Shown one piece after another: positions 1 through 7,400 of a stretch of DNA of 64,000 bases (positions are counted from its first letter, which is position 1; each line of letters begins with the position of its first letter). Position numbers and translations under genes: made by a program. The DNA lies in NCBI GenBank assembly GCA_964619535.1, contig CAZUEX010000002.1, forward strand, positions 186,001 through 250,000, read 5' to 3'. This stretch comes from Leptonema sp964619535. GTDB taxonomy: Bacteria > Spirochaetota > Leptospiria > Leptospirales > Leptonemataceae. The notes below the pieces were generated by a model. The model made no database searches, was not told the origin of the DNA, and was given only the letters and a program-made list of their open reading frames with translations.

Positions 1-64
1 GTGAAAGCGACAACTGCATTCAAAAATCGGTTTACATTAGGGGTTTTCGCGGCTTCATGCAAAT

Positions 65-592
65 GTGGTCCGTCGACTTGTAGCTTGTGTTTCTTTGATT
101 CTCCTCTCCTCGATTTTCATACATTGTCAAAGCATTCATGATAGCTCATCGGCTACATCTCAGGATATGGTGTTTCGGGATCGGGATAAGCTCGTGCAGA
201 CGATTATTCCGTCCGGTTCCGTATCGCATACCTTTCAGGGAGCAGACTACGACTTTTACGTCTTTGAGTGGTGGGATGACAGCCAGCTGTCCAGTCGCCT
301 GGAGATACGAATCCTCCGTGCAGGATTTCAGGATCATCTTGCGGGCAACTACGAAACCTACTTTCAACAACAATGTCGTTGTGCCATCCAGAAAAAGGGA
401 TGGGTTCTGGTAGCCGGTCAAAAGGGTAGAGAGTTCGTTTATTCCGTCGATGACGGAAGGACCATTGCCATCGAACGGCATTTTCTCTGGAAGGGCAGAA
501 TGATACAGCTGCAGGGGCAGGCCCCTGTGGCCCGCAAGGAGCAGATGCTTCAGAGGCTGCAAACGGTTCAGGCCAATCTGCAGCTGCTCTGA
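65..592 (+). CDS. Putative lipoprotein of unknown function
   Basis: The protein has 175 residues and starts at GTG 65. The frame is closed by a stop at 38-40, so no longer start is possible. Basic residues 3-4 are followed by a hydrophobic stretch to about residue 19 and then Cys21, which reads as a relaxed spirochaetal lipobox (I-F-I-H-C). The mature part looks like a small mixed alpha/beta domain with an FVYSVDDGRTIAIERHF segment, and ends in a basic amphipathic helix. I do not recognise the family. It heads a plus-strand run continuing with the genes at 615 and 1283, so the three may work together at the envelope. Lipidation is inferred from the lipobox, whose His at -1 is atypical. Confidence 0.6.
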   Translation: MVRRLVACVSLILLSSIFIHCQSIHDSSSATSQDMVFRDRDKLVQTIIPSGSVSHTFQGADYDFYVFEWWDDSQLSSRLEIRILRAGFQDHLAGNYETYFQQQCRCAIQKKGWVLVAGQKGREFVYSVDDGRTIAIERHFLWKGRMIQLQGQAPVARKEQMLQRLQTVQANLQLL

Positions 593-614
593 TCCAGGCG
601 AGGAAGAGAAGAGA

Positions 615-1286
615 ATGATCTATGAGCATAGCAATGACCTGTCTATTGGTCCCTATCACTTCATGGTCTATGCCTTTGCTCCAGAGACGGCCGAACGAAG
701 TGGACTGATTAGCCAGGGAATTTTCAGCATTCGATACCGAGCACCGCAGAACGGCTACAGGGCTATGCTGCTGCACTGCGTGGAAGGGCAATCCCTGCAG
801 ATAGTCGTTGCCTCTATCGAAGATGTCCGGGATGGGCTGCCTGCCGTGGAGGAGTTCTTTCGCACTGCCTCATCGCCTTCGAGCTGGAACATCGATACGG
901 TTTGTGCCGACCTGGAGCAGTTTGCAAGGAGTGAGGGACTGTATGCCTCTGTCTCCGCTCTGTCTGTTTCCGATGCGATGCAGGAAGATGCAGACTTTGC
1001 CATAATCCGTGTTTTTACGGCCGGGATGCCGCCTCTTGTCATGATCGAGAACGGTCACTATCATTTTCCGGTTCGGTCCGGCATTCCGCTGGGGATCAAC
1101 GATCTTCCCGTATCTGTCCAGCCTCTGGAATTATCGACAAAGGCAAGCCTTTATGTTCATACACCGCTTGACGGGCACGGGGCCGGGCTTAAAGAATTGC
1201 ATTCCATGCTTTTACATCTTAAGAGTGAGATGATTCCAGAAGATGTTTTGCTTTTCGGGCTGCATCTGAAGAAGGCGGAGTCGTGA
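615..1286 (+). CDS. Degenerate PP2C/SpoIIE-like protein, probably non-catalytic
   Basis: The protein has 223 residues, no signal peptide and is probably cytoplasmic. The order of its segments resembles the SpoIIE/RsbU branch of PP2C phosphatases. LQIVVASIEDVRDGLPAVEE stands where the family has an Asp-Val-Ser-Gly-His-Gly helix start. It is followed by FTAGMPPLVMIENG (family: Ala-Gly-His-Pro-Pro) and SGIPLGI (family: Gly-x-Pro-Leu-Gly). The metal-binding aspartates of the first two motifs are missing and the N-terminus is short. The final Thr-Asp-Gly motif reads HTPLDGHG. The fold assignment is my inference from motif spacing. If right, this is a pseudophosphatase or partner-binding relic. Its last codons overlap the following lipoprotein gene by 4 bases, indicating translational coupling. 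Confidence 0.5.
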   Translation: MIYEHSNDLSIGPYHFMVYAFAPETAERSGLISQGIFSIRYRAPQNGYRAMLLHCVEGQSLQIVVASIEDVRDGLPAVEEFFRTASSPSSWNIDTVCADLEQFARSEGLYASVSALSVSDAMQEDADFAIIRVFTAGMPPLVMIENGHYHFPVRSGIPLGINDLPVSVQPLELSTKASLYVHTPLDGHGAGLKELHSMLLHLKSEMIPEDVLLFGLHLKKAES

Positions 1287-1870
1287 AGCGCTTTTTCCCT
1301 GTTCTGACCGTATGCTCTGTTCTGTTTATCGTTCAGTGCAGTGAAACAGATTTTCGTCCACCTCCGGCGCCTGCTTCTGTGCATTCAGCGGTGCATCCAG
1401 AGAGCAAAGGGCTACGGCCGGTTCGTGTTGTGTACCGGGGGGAGTTGATAGACGATGTCTACTGGCTGCGAACCTATACCGTCAGTCGCCTTTTCTCTCA
1501 CCGGGCCACCAATCAGAGTGGCTCCTTTGTTGATCTCATGCAGGATCCTATCCGAACGACACTGGCTCTTCGCGGCTACGGTGTTGACGAAGCGGCAGAC
1601 AAGGCCTTGACGGTTGAACTTCTGCAAAGGCAGGTGGAATGGTATCCTCCGCAGGAGTTTATCCAGACCGTCAGACCGCATCGACGCGGTCGATACCGCA
1701 TTGCCCTGCACATCCGGGTTACGAATCCTGACGGAAAGCAGTGGACCTTTGAGCGCCGTATAGACGGAGAGGCCTACCCGGGTGAGGAGATTGGCCGTAT
1801 CGAATCGATGCTTCGTGGACTGCTTGCGGAGTTCCTGCAGGGAATGCTGGACCATCTGCCGACCGTCTGA
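1283..1870 (+). CDS. Putative lipoprotein, possibly YajG-like
   Basis: The protein has 195 residues. Its GTG start lies inside the stop region of the preceding gene (overlap 1283-1286). The N-terminus MKRFF plus a hydrophobic core ends at Cys19 (F-I-V-Q-C), fitting a spirochaetal lipobox. A proline/alanine-rich linker (about residues 25-40) is followed by a domain with alternating beta strands, a D-LMQDPIRTTLALRGY segment, and a C-terminal helix with paired hydrophobics. That layout resembles the small lipoproteins of the YajG/transport-auxiliary type, which bind at the outer-membrane inner face, but I cannot prove it. It is likely an envelope partner of the proteins encoded at 65 and 615. 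Confidence 0.55.
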   Translation: MKRFFPVLTVCSVLFIVQCSETDFRPPPAPASVHSAVHPESKGLRPVRVVYRGELIDDVYWLRTYTVSRLFSHRATNQSGSFVDLMQDPIRTTLALRGYGVDEAADKALTVELLQRQVEWYPPQEFIQTVRPHRRGRYRIALHIRVTNPDGKQWTFERRIDGEAYPGEEIGRIESMLRGLLAEFLQGMLDHLPTV

Positions 1871-1881
1871 ACGGTGGTCCT

Positions 1882-2262
1882 GTGAAACCGGCAACGATGT
1901 GGACCTTTCTCGGCATGGCCGTTTTGCTGGGAGCGCTCGGCCAGATTTTCATGAAGATCGGCATGAAGCAGGCTGGCCCTGTTCCACTGGGGGATGGGCC
2001 TTATGGACTGGCCATCTACTTCTTGCGTGCCCTTCTGTCACCGCCCCTGCTGGCCGTAATCGTCTGCTATGGCATTTCAATCCTGCTCTGGCTTGCCGTG
2101 CTTGCTGAACAGGACCTGAGCCTGGTGCGTCCCCTTATGTCTGTGGGCTATCTTCTCACTCTGGCCTATGGTATCTACAGCGGGGAAAGCGTTACCCTGG
2201 AGCGTATTGCCGGCACGCTTTTCATCACAGCCGGCGTTTTTCTGCTCGTCCGAAGCGCCTGA
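1882..2262 (+). CDS. Small drug/metabolite transporter-like membrane protein (SMR/ArnE-like)
   Basis: The protein has 126 residues and a GTG start 11 bases after the preceding stop. Four hydrophobic segments (about residues 6-24, 45-70, 72-95 and 105-124) match the four-helix layout of small multidrug resistance and ArnE/ArnF subunits, which act as dimers in the inner membrane. LAEQDLSLVRPLMSVGYLLT resembles the family's third and fourth helices, where the partner-of-EamA proteins have a conserved AYP-like turn. The early GQIFMKIGMKQAG segment matches the SMR start, where a Glu in helix 1 is used for proton coupling. I see no such Glu here, which favours a lipid-linked substrate flippase role over drug efflux. 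Confidence 0.65.
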   Translation: MKPATMWTFLGMAVLLGALGQIFMKIGMKQAGPVPLGDGPYGLAIYFLRALLSPPLLAVIVCYGISILLWLAVLAEQDLSLVRPLMSVGYLLTLAYGIYSGESVTLERIAGTLFITAGVFLLVRSA

Positions 2263-2285
2263 TCGTATTAGTTTCCGTCTTTAGA

Positions 2286-2582
2286 ATGAGAAAAGCACTG
2301 ACCGATTCCGAGATCCAGGCCGCCTTAAAGGGGCTTGTGGGCTGGCGGTTGGAGGATGGACGGCTTCGCACGGAGTATCGTTTTTCCGACTTTGCCGAGG
2401 CCTTTGGCTTCATGGCCCGTTGTGCCATTCATGCAGAACAGCTCAACCACCATCCTGACTGGAGCAATGTTTACAGCAAGGTGGAGGTCGAGCTGTTTAC
2501 GCACGACGTGGAGGCCATCACGGACCGCGACCTCCTGCTGGCTCAGCGTATGAATGAAGCCGCAGGCAGGACCGGGCCCTGA
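2286..2582 (+). CDS. phhB: 4a-hydroxytetrahydrobiopterin dehydratase (pterin-4a-carbinolamine dehydratase)
   Basis: The protein has 98 residues, the usual length for this cytoplasmic enzyme. It dehydrates 4a-hydroxytetrahydrobiopterin, recycling the pterin cofactor used by phenylalanine hydroxylase. The signature H-A-E-Q-L-N-H-H-P-D-W-S-N-V-Y runs from about residue 49 to 63. It holds the paired catalytic histidines (H55, H56) and is followed by the third family histidine in F-T-H-D at about residue 73. The N-terminal LTDSEIQAAL...GW pattern is also standard. No hydroxylase gene is visible here, so the partner must be elsewhere, or the protein may serve molybdopterin or folate metabolism as suggested for orphan PCD proteins. 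Confidence 0.93.
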   Translation: MRKALTDSEIQAALKGLVGWRLEDGRLRTEYRFSDFAEAFGFMARCAIHAEQLNHHPDWSNVYSKVEVELFTHDVEAITDRDLLLAQRMNEAAGRTGP

Positions 2583-2586
2583 CGGG

Positions 2587-4410
2587 CTATCTGGATCGGC
2601 TGGTCTTCTTCGCCCTTTTGGCTGCCTTCTTGCCTGCAGCCTTTTTGGCCGAGGATTTTTTTGCCTTTTTGGCGGTCGTCTTCTTACCCGAGGCCTTTCG
2701 TGCAGATACCGTTGCCGGTCGAGCAGAGGCCTTAGCGGAGCCGCTTACAAGAAGCTCTGTGGGATATTCGGACATTGCCATCTTTACCTGACGGCGAACC
2801 TCAGTCTGGCTCCATTTCAGAATCGGAGCGGCCTGCCGGGCAACGGCAAGCAGTTCCTGTTCTGTGGGTATGCCATAGGTTCCAAGGGCAATACGGCGGC
2901 GAATGATATCCGATACCGTGCGTGCCCCCTCATGCTCCACGGCAAACACCACCTGGGCCATGATGTCTCTGGTGGGGAAGCGATCCGAAACCGGTTTGGC
3001 CAGGGCCTTCTTCTTGTGGACGTACTCGAGGATGCGTGTATGCTCTGTGCCGTACATCGTAATGAGATGTCGATGTACTTCGGCCGATACACCTGGTGTG
3101 GAGAAGTTACGCAGACTGAAATCCACGTAAACATCATCCGGGTTACCGTATCCAGGCGAGCCATAAAGGGGAAGCTCTGCCGTATTGACGTTCACCTGGT
3201 TTCCTGGATCGGGCAGCCTGGTAAGAAGGAGTTTTACCACATCCTCACCAAGCTGTCTTGACGTGGTCCATTTGCCTCCGGCTACAGAAATCAGTCCTTT
3301 CAGGCCTTTGGCCTCGTGGTCAAGGATCTCATAACGGCGAGAGGCCTTGTATGTGCTCTTTCCCGAGAAGATCAGCGGACGAATACCGATGGGCACATCC
3401 ACGATCATGTCATGCGTCAGAGGAGCGCCTGGCAATGTATCGTTCACGTCTTCAAAGAGCTGATCGAAGTCATCCTGCTCTGGACGTAGCTCGTCCGGAT
3501 GCTTTGAATACGGACGGTCCGTAGGACCGATCAGAGAAAAGCCTTCCCAGGGCACTACGAAGAAGTGACGTCCCGATCTAGTACGGAAAAGGACGGCATT
3601 GTTATGCTTGAAGAGGGGCTTTGTCAGGAAGTGAATACCGGTAGAGCGGGAAAGCTTTGTTTCAGAGCTTCGATCGGCCAGGCCAAGCACCAGATCCATC
3701 CACGGTCCGGAGGCGTTGATGGTTACCTCGGCGCGGATGGTCGCTGTTTTGCCGGTAATCGTATCGCGCACTTCAGCGCCCTGCAGGTTCCGCTTTCCTC
3801 CAGTTTCTTCGATGATAAAGCCGGTGGCCTCTGTATGGTTGTAAAAGACCGCTCCCTTTTGCAGGGCAGACTTCAGAAAGGCCAGCGTAAGGCGTTCGGG
3901 ATGCAGGCTCTGATAATCGTAATACATCAGGGCGCCGTGCGACATGGATGCAATGGTCGGATCAACGGCTTCCAGTTCTCGATCGGAAAGAAGGACGGAG
4001 CCGGGGATTTGATGCCCTTCCGGCACATCCCGGTTGCGGTCATAGGACAGTGTGTCGTACAGGTAAAGGCCTGCGCGAAGGATGAATTTGCCCGGCTTAC
4101 TCCAGGGAAGAACGGGTATGATAAAGGGCAGAGGCTTTACAAGATGCGAGGCGGCCAGGCCCAGAACCCGTCGTTCAGCCAGAGACTCCCTTACCAGGCC
4201 AAATTCATAATTCTCAAGATAGCGAAGGCCGCCGTGGATCAGTTTGGAGGTTGCGGCTGAGGTGGCTCCACCGAAATCGTCTTTTTCAACAAGGCACACA
4301 GAAAGGCCGCGCTCCGCAGCTTCACGTGCAATCGCTATGCCTGTAATGCCACCTCCAACGATCAACACATCGTAGCGGCCGGAGCTGAGCTCCTTTCCAA
4401 TATGCAACAT
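2587..4410 (-). CDS. glpD: Glycerol-3-phosphate dehydrogenase with lysine-rich C-terminal tail
   Basis: The 607-residue flavoprotein oxidises sn-glycerol-3-phosphate to dihydroxyacetone phosphate and feeds electrons to quinone at the inner membrane face. The FAD-binding motif DVLIVGGGITGIAIA lies at residues 14-28. GGLRYLENYEFGLVRESLAERR and the DVPIGIRPLI and GGKWTTSR segments are typical of GlpD. The catalytic body ends near residue 555. After it comes an extension of about 50 residues, about 15 of them lysine, rich in Ala, Ser and Thr (KKTTAKKAKK, AAGKKAAKRAKK), resembling a histone H1 or Hc1 tail. Ordinary GlpD proteins lack this. It is convergent with phhB with only 4 bases between the stops. 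In Leptospirales glycerol-3-phosphate oxidation links lipid degradation to respiration. Confidence 0.93.
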   Translation of the reverse strand: MLHIGKELSSGRYDVLIVGGGITGIAIAREAAERGLSVCLVEKDDFGGATSAATSKLIHGGLRYLENYEFGLVRESLAERRVLGLAASHLVKPLPFIIPVLPWSKPGKFILRAGLYLYDTLSYDRNRDVPEGHQIPGSVLLSDRELEAVDPTIASMSHGALMYYDYQSLHPERLTLAFLKSALQKGAVFYNHTEATGFIIEETGGKRNLQGAEVRDTITGKTATIRAEVTINASGPWMDLVLGLADRSSETKLSRSTGIHFLTKPLFKHNNAVLFRTRSGRHFFVVPWEGFSLIGPTDRPYSKHPDELRPEQDDFDQLFEDVNDTLPGAPLTHDMIVDVPIGIRPLIFSGKSTYKASRRYEILDHEAKGLKGLISVAGGKWTTSRQLGEDVVKLLLTRLPDPGNQVNVNTAELPLYGSPGYGNPDDVYVDFSLRNFSTPGVSAEVHRHLITMYGTEHTRILEYVHKKKALAKPVSDRFPTRDIMAQVVFAVEHEGARTVSDIIRRRIALGTYGIPTEQELLAVARQAAPILKWSQTEVRRQVKMAMSEYPTELLVSGSAKASARPATVSARKASGKKTTAKKAKKSSAKKAAGKKAAKRAKKTSRSR

Positions 4411-4430
4411 AGGGTGACTCCAGTAAAGTA

Positions 4431-4465
4431 AGCCGGTATCTTACAGATATCGTAGAATACCGGCT
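4431..4465 (-). promoter_or_regulatory. Inverted repeat in glpD leader
   Basis: AGCCGGTAT (4431-4439) and ATACCGGCT (4457-4465) form a perfect 9-base dyad with a 17-base spacer, 21 bases upstream of the glpD start. It could be an operator or an mRNA hairpin in the glpD leader. No regulator is identifiable. Confidence 0.4.
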
Positions 4466-4481
4466 GAATTAAGATTAATTC

Positions 4482-4502
4482 GCGCGGATTTCTAATCCGC
4501 GC
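4482..4502 (-). terminator. Hairpin downstream of the MaoC gene
   Basis: GCGCGGATT and AATCCGCGC form a perfect 9-base stem with a 3-base loop, 41 bases past the stop of the minus-strand MaoC gene. On the minus strand an AT-rich stretch (GAATTAATCTTAATT) follows rather than a clean T-run, so it is a probable but imperfect intrinsic terminator separating this gene from glpD. Confidence 0.6.
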
Positions 4503-4543
4503 AAGCAGAATTGATTGCCGGACCCGTTTTTAAGGCCGGTGGA

Positions 4544-5719
4544 TCAGGGACGCTTCTTGATCAGAAGCTTCCGTTCGATTTCGAAGATCTTTTCCGGGAT
4601 CTTCTCTTTGCCGAGGTCCCTTTTGCTGTTTTCTTTAATGAAAAGGTCTTCGCCAAACTTATCGAGGGCTTCCATGGTCAGGATATTCTTCACGCCAATG
4701 AGCTGGATGTGAACAATGCCTGTACCGGGAATCGGACCATCTTCCGTTTTCAGGATGCGAGAGATGGAACCAACCGTGTCTCCTGCAAAGGCTGGCTGGG
4801 TATGGTATCCTTCTGTGTAACCAAGGTCCCAGAGCATGTTCTCTGCCGTATCACGGCTGGCCATGCCGGCAAGCCATCCGAAGACCAGACCGCCGTAAAC
4901 GACGGGCTCACCACTCATCGGCCCGGACTGTGCCTTTGAATAGAGTCGGTCATAGTGCAGGGGATGCGTATTGCCAACCCTGTAGGTCCAGGGCATATGC
5001 TCATCCGAGATGGTACGCATGTTTCGGTGGGCATAGATCTGGCCGACCGAAAAATCCTCAAAATACGTATTGCCGCCCGTTTGTTCGATGATTTCACCGC
5101 TGAGCTTTGGCAGTTCGGGCAGTTCGATGACCGGCTGATCCTGTTCGGGGAAGGCCGCATTCGGTGTGGAAGGAATGTTCGAGCTGGAAGCGGGTCGATC
5201 GCCGCGAGGCGGAACCATGATCTTCCGCTCATATTGCAGAACCGGTTGATTGTGCTGGTTGGTGCAGATGGTTCGTACGTGAACGATGCCCGGCTTGTCA
5301 GCGCCCCGCACCTTTTTTGCCAGAACCCTGGTGCGTGAACGAAGCGTATCGCCCGGATACACCGGCTTCAAAAAGGTTACGTCGTAATATCCCAGGTTGG
5401 CGATGGCCTTCTCCGAATTGTTCTGTACGCCAAGAGACAGAGCAATATTGAATACGAGAAGCGGAGAAACAAGCATGTCGTTAAAGCCATGTGCCCGGGC
5501 ATAGGGAGCGCTCAGGAAGAGCGGTGAGGCTTCATGAAACGTTGTGGCATACTCCTGAGCGAAGCTATGCGAGATCGTAAAGGCGCGGGGATGAACGTAA
5601 AGGTCTCCTTCGACAAAATCCTCGAGAAACCTGCCATATTCTTTCTGAATAATCGCATCTTTCTGGAAGGGAACGCTGCCAGCGATCTCCTTGATGCCTG
5701 GTGCCTGTATGTTTGCCAT
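4544..5719 (-). CDS. Tandem MaoC-type (hot-dog) acyl-CoA hydratase
   Basis: The protein has 391 residues and is cytoplasmic. Two MaoC/hot-dog domains follow one another (about residues 30-180 and 225-385). The first holds GDTLRSRTRVLAKK and the second holds YFEDFSVGQIYAHRNMRTISDEH with the GDTVGSISRIL strand. A two-domain layout of this size is found in enoyl-CoA hydratase 2 and in mesaconyl-CoA/beta-methylmalyl-CoA hydratases, and the segment AENMLWDLGYTEGYHTQPAFAGDT is close to the latter type. Substrate is therefore uncertain. It is divergent from the thiolase at 5988, so both probably act on CoA thioesters. ATG 5719 is the only reasonable start. Confidence 0.75.
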   Translation of the reverse strand: MANIQAPGIKEIAGSVPFQKDAIIQKEYGRFLEDFVEGDLYVHPRAFTISHSFAQEYATTFHEASPLFLSAPYARAHGFNDMLVSPLLVFNIALSLGVQNNSEKAIANLGYYDVTFLKPVYPGDTLRSRTRVLAKKVRGADKPGIVHVRTICTNQHNQPVLQYERKIMVPPRGDRPASSSNIPSTPNAAFPEQDQPVIELPELPKLSGEIIEQTGGNTYFEDFSVGQIYAHRNMRTISDEHMPWTYRVGNTHPLHYDRLYSKAQSGPMSGEPVVYGGLVFGWLAGMASRDTAENMLWDLGYTEGYHTQPAFAGDTVGSISRILKTEDGPIPGTGIVHIQLIGVKNILTMEALDKFGEDLFIKENSKRDLGKEKIPEKIFEIERKLLIKKRP

Positions 5720-5910
5720 AGGCGTCAGGCTCCGAAAGCGAACCCTGAAAGCAAGCGTAAAGCAAAGCGAACAGGATTGCCACAGTGCCGCAGAGGCACT
5801 TTATTGGAGGTGTGTGACCTGTGTCTATCCGGTAAAGATTGGTTGCCATACAGCCTGCTTTTCAGGATGCTGTTATCAGAAGCGTCGCAATTTGCAGAGC
5901 GGTGTTTGAT

Positions 5911-5946
5911 GAGACGATTCCCCTGAGCAGGCGCTGAGATCGTCTC
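5911..5946. promoter_or_regulatory. Inverted repeat between the MaoC and thiolase genes
   Basis: GAGACGAT (5911-5918) and ATCGTCTC (5939-5946) form a perfect 8-base dyad with a 20-base spacer that itself repeats CTGAG. It ends 41 bases upstream of the thiolase start within the 268-base divergent region, fitting a regulator site or leader hairpin. A second, weaker hairpin (AGTGCC/GGCACT, 5785-5801) lies nearer the MaoC gene. I saw no convincing gene in this region. Confidence 0.35.
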
Positions 5947-5987
5947 TATTGCCTGAGGCCTGTCCGAGGGCATACCTGGAGGAAGTG

Positions 5988-7295
5988 ATGAGTGCAACGT
6001 ATATTCTGGGCGGAGCTCAGACTGACTTTTCAAGAAACTGGACCAAAGAAGGCAAAACCTTCATGTCCATGTTGCGCGAGGTCGTTGATGATGGACTGGC
6101 AGCGACCGGTCTGGACTATGATGAGATCATCCGGCTGAACAAAGAGAATCGTGTGGCAGTCTTTGTAGGTAACTTTGATGGCGAGCAGTATGCCAATCAG
6201 GGCCATCTTGGTGCCTTCCTGACCGAGGTTCATCCGGCCTTCTACGGTGTGCCGGGTGCTCGTTATGAGGCAGCCTGCGCATCGGGCTCCGTGGCTCTCG
6301 ATGCAGCCAACACGAAGGTACGCGTGGGTGACTACGACGTGGCCATTGTTGTCGGCATTGAGGTCATGAAGACCGTTAGCTCTATGGTGGGCGGAGACTT
6401 CCTTGGAACGGCTGCTTACTATGAAAAAGAAGCCAAAGGCATCAGTCTGCCTTTTCCCAAGCTGTTTGGTCAGCTCGCCGATCGCGTAATTGAGCGTTAC
6501 GGGCCAACCGTGGGTGAACAACGGATTCTCGACAGCCTGGGCGAGATTTCGCGCATCAACTATGGCAATGCGAAAAAGAATCCGCTTGCACAGACAAGAA
6601 CCTGGTTCATGAACAAGGAACAGGCCTGCACCCGTGGCGGTAAGTACAATGCCGAAGTGGGTGGTCGTCTGGCCATCTCCGATTGTTCTCAGGTAACGGA
6701 TGGTGCAGCATTGCTCGTTGTGGCATCGCCTGCCTATGCCCAGGAGTTTGCCAGAAAAACAGGGCGTTCTATGAGCACCTTTGCCCGGATCAGAGGCTGG
6801 GGCCATCGAGTCGCTCCTGTCCTCTTTGAAAAGAAGATGGAAGAGTCGAAGGGCAATGACTATATTCTGCCGTGGACCCGTCAGGCCGTGGTCGATGCTT
6901 ACAGACGTGCCGGTCTGGACGTTGATCAGATCGATGTCATTGAAACACACGACTGCTTTACATCGAGTGAATACGCTTCCATATCAGCGTACGGTCTGAC
7001 CAAACCCGGCGAAGAGCATACGGCCATTGAAGATGGCACCATCTCCATGGACGGAATTACAGACGCTGAAAGTGTAAAACGCCTGAAGCGTAAGCCTGTG
7101 AATCCATCCGGTGGTTTGATTGGAGCAGGTCACCCCGTAGGTGCCTCCGGTGTTCGCATGGCTTTGGATCTGTACAAGCAGGTAACGGATCAGGCAGGCG
7201 GATACCAGGTTCCTGGCGCGAAGAACGGCCTGATGCTGAACATTGGTGGTTCGGCCACGACAAACTATACGTTTGTAATCGGCGCCGAGAACTGA
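5988..7295 (+). CDS. Acetyl-CoA acetyltransferase (thiolase, SCP2-like)
   Basis: The protein has 435 residues from ATG 5988, which follows GGAGGA at 5978-5983. An upstream TTG at 5949 would add 13 residues without a ribosome site. The active-site cysteine sits in YEAACASGSVALDAA (about residue 92 from this start). The C-terminal catalytic segments are GGLIGAGHPVGASGVRM and NIGGSATTNYTF, and IDVIETHDCFTSSEY supplies the His. These mark the SCP2/acetyl-CoA acetyltransferase-like thiolase branch. It cleaves 3-ketoacyl-CoA in fatty-acid breakdown or makes acetoacetyl-CoA. Leptospires live on long-chain fatty acids, so a degradative role is favoured (inference). Divergent transcription with the hot-dog hydratase supports a CoA-thioester role. 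Confidence 0.85.
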   Translation: MSATYILGGAQTDFSRNWTKEGKTFMSMLREVVDDGLAATGLDYDEIIRLNKENRVAVFVGNFDGEQYANQGHLGAFLTEVHPAFYGVPGARYEAACASGSVALDAANTKVRVGDYDVAIVVGIEVMKTVSSMVGGDFLGTAAYYEKEAKGISLPFPKLFGQLADRVIERYGPTVGEQRILDSLGEISRINYGNAKKNPLAQTRTWFMNKEQACTRGGKYNAEVGGRLAISDCSQVTDGAALLVVASPAYAQEFARKTGRSMSTFARIRGWGHRVAPVLFEKKMEESKGNDYILPWTRQAVVDAYRRAGLDVDQIDVIETHDCFTSSEYASISAYGLTKPGEEHTAIEDGTISMDGITDAESVKRLKRKPVNPSGGLIGAGHPVGASGVRMALDLYKQVTDQAGGYQVPGAKNGLMLNIGGSATTNYTFVIGAEN

Positions 7296-7400
7296 TCCCG
7301 ACCGCTGTTAGCCAGCCATCGCTGCAGACCCGACTGCCATTTTCGGGCTCTGTGGCGATGGTTATTCAGTGAAATCCTGTCGTTTTTTCCGTCGTTATCT

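Noticed and set aside
6030..6950. Open frame of 306 codons on the minus strand
   Set aside because: It is antisense to the thiolase core, including its active-site cysteine region, and has no plausible ribosome site or domain.
7314..7363. Possible terminator hairpin (GCCATCGC/GCGATGG) after the thiolase
   Set aside because: The arms are separated by over 30 bases and there is no T-run, so it was not reported as a feature.
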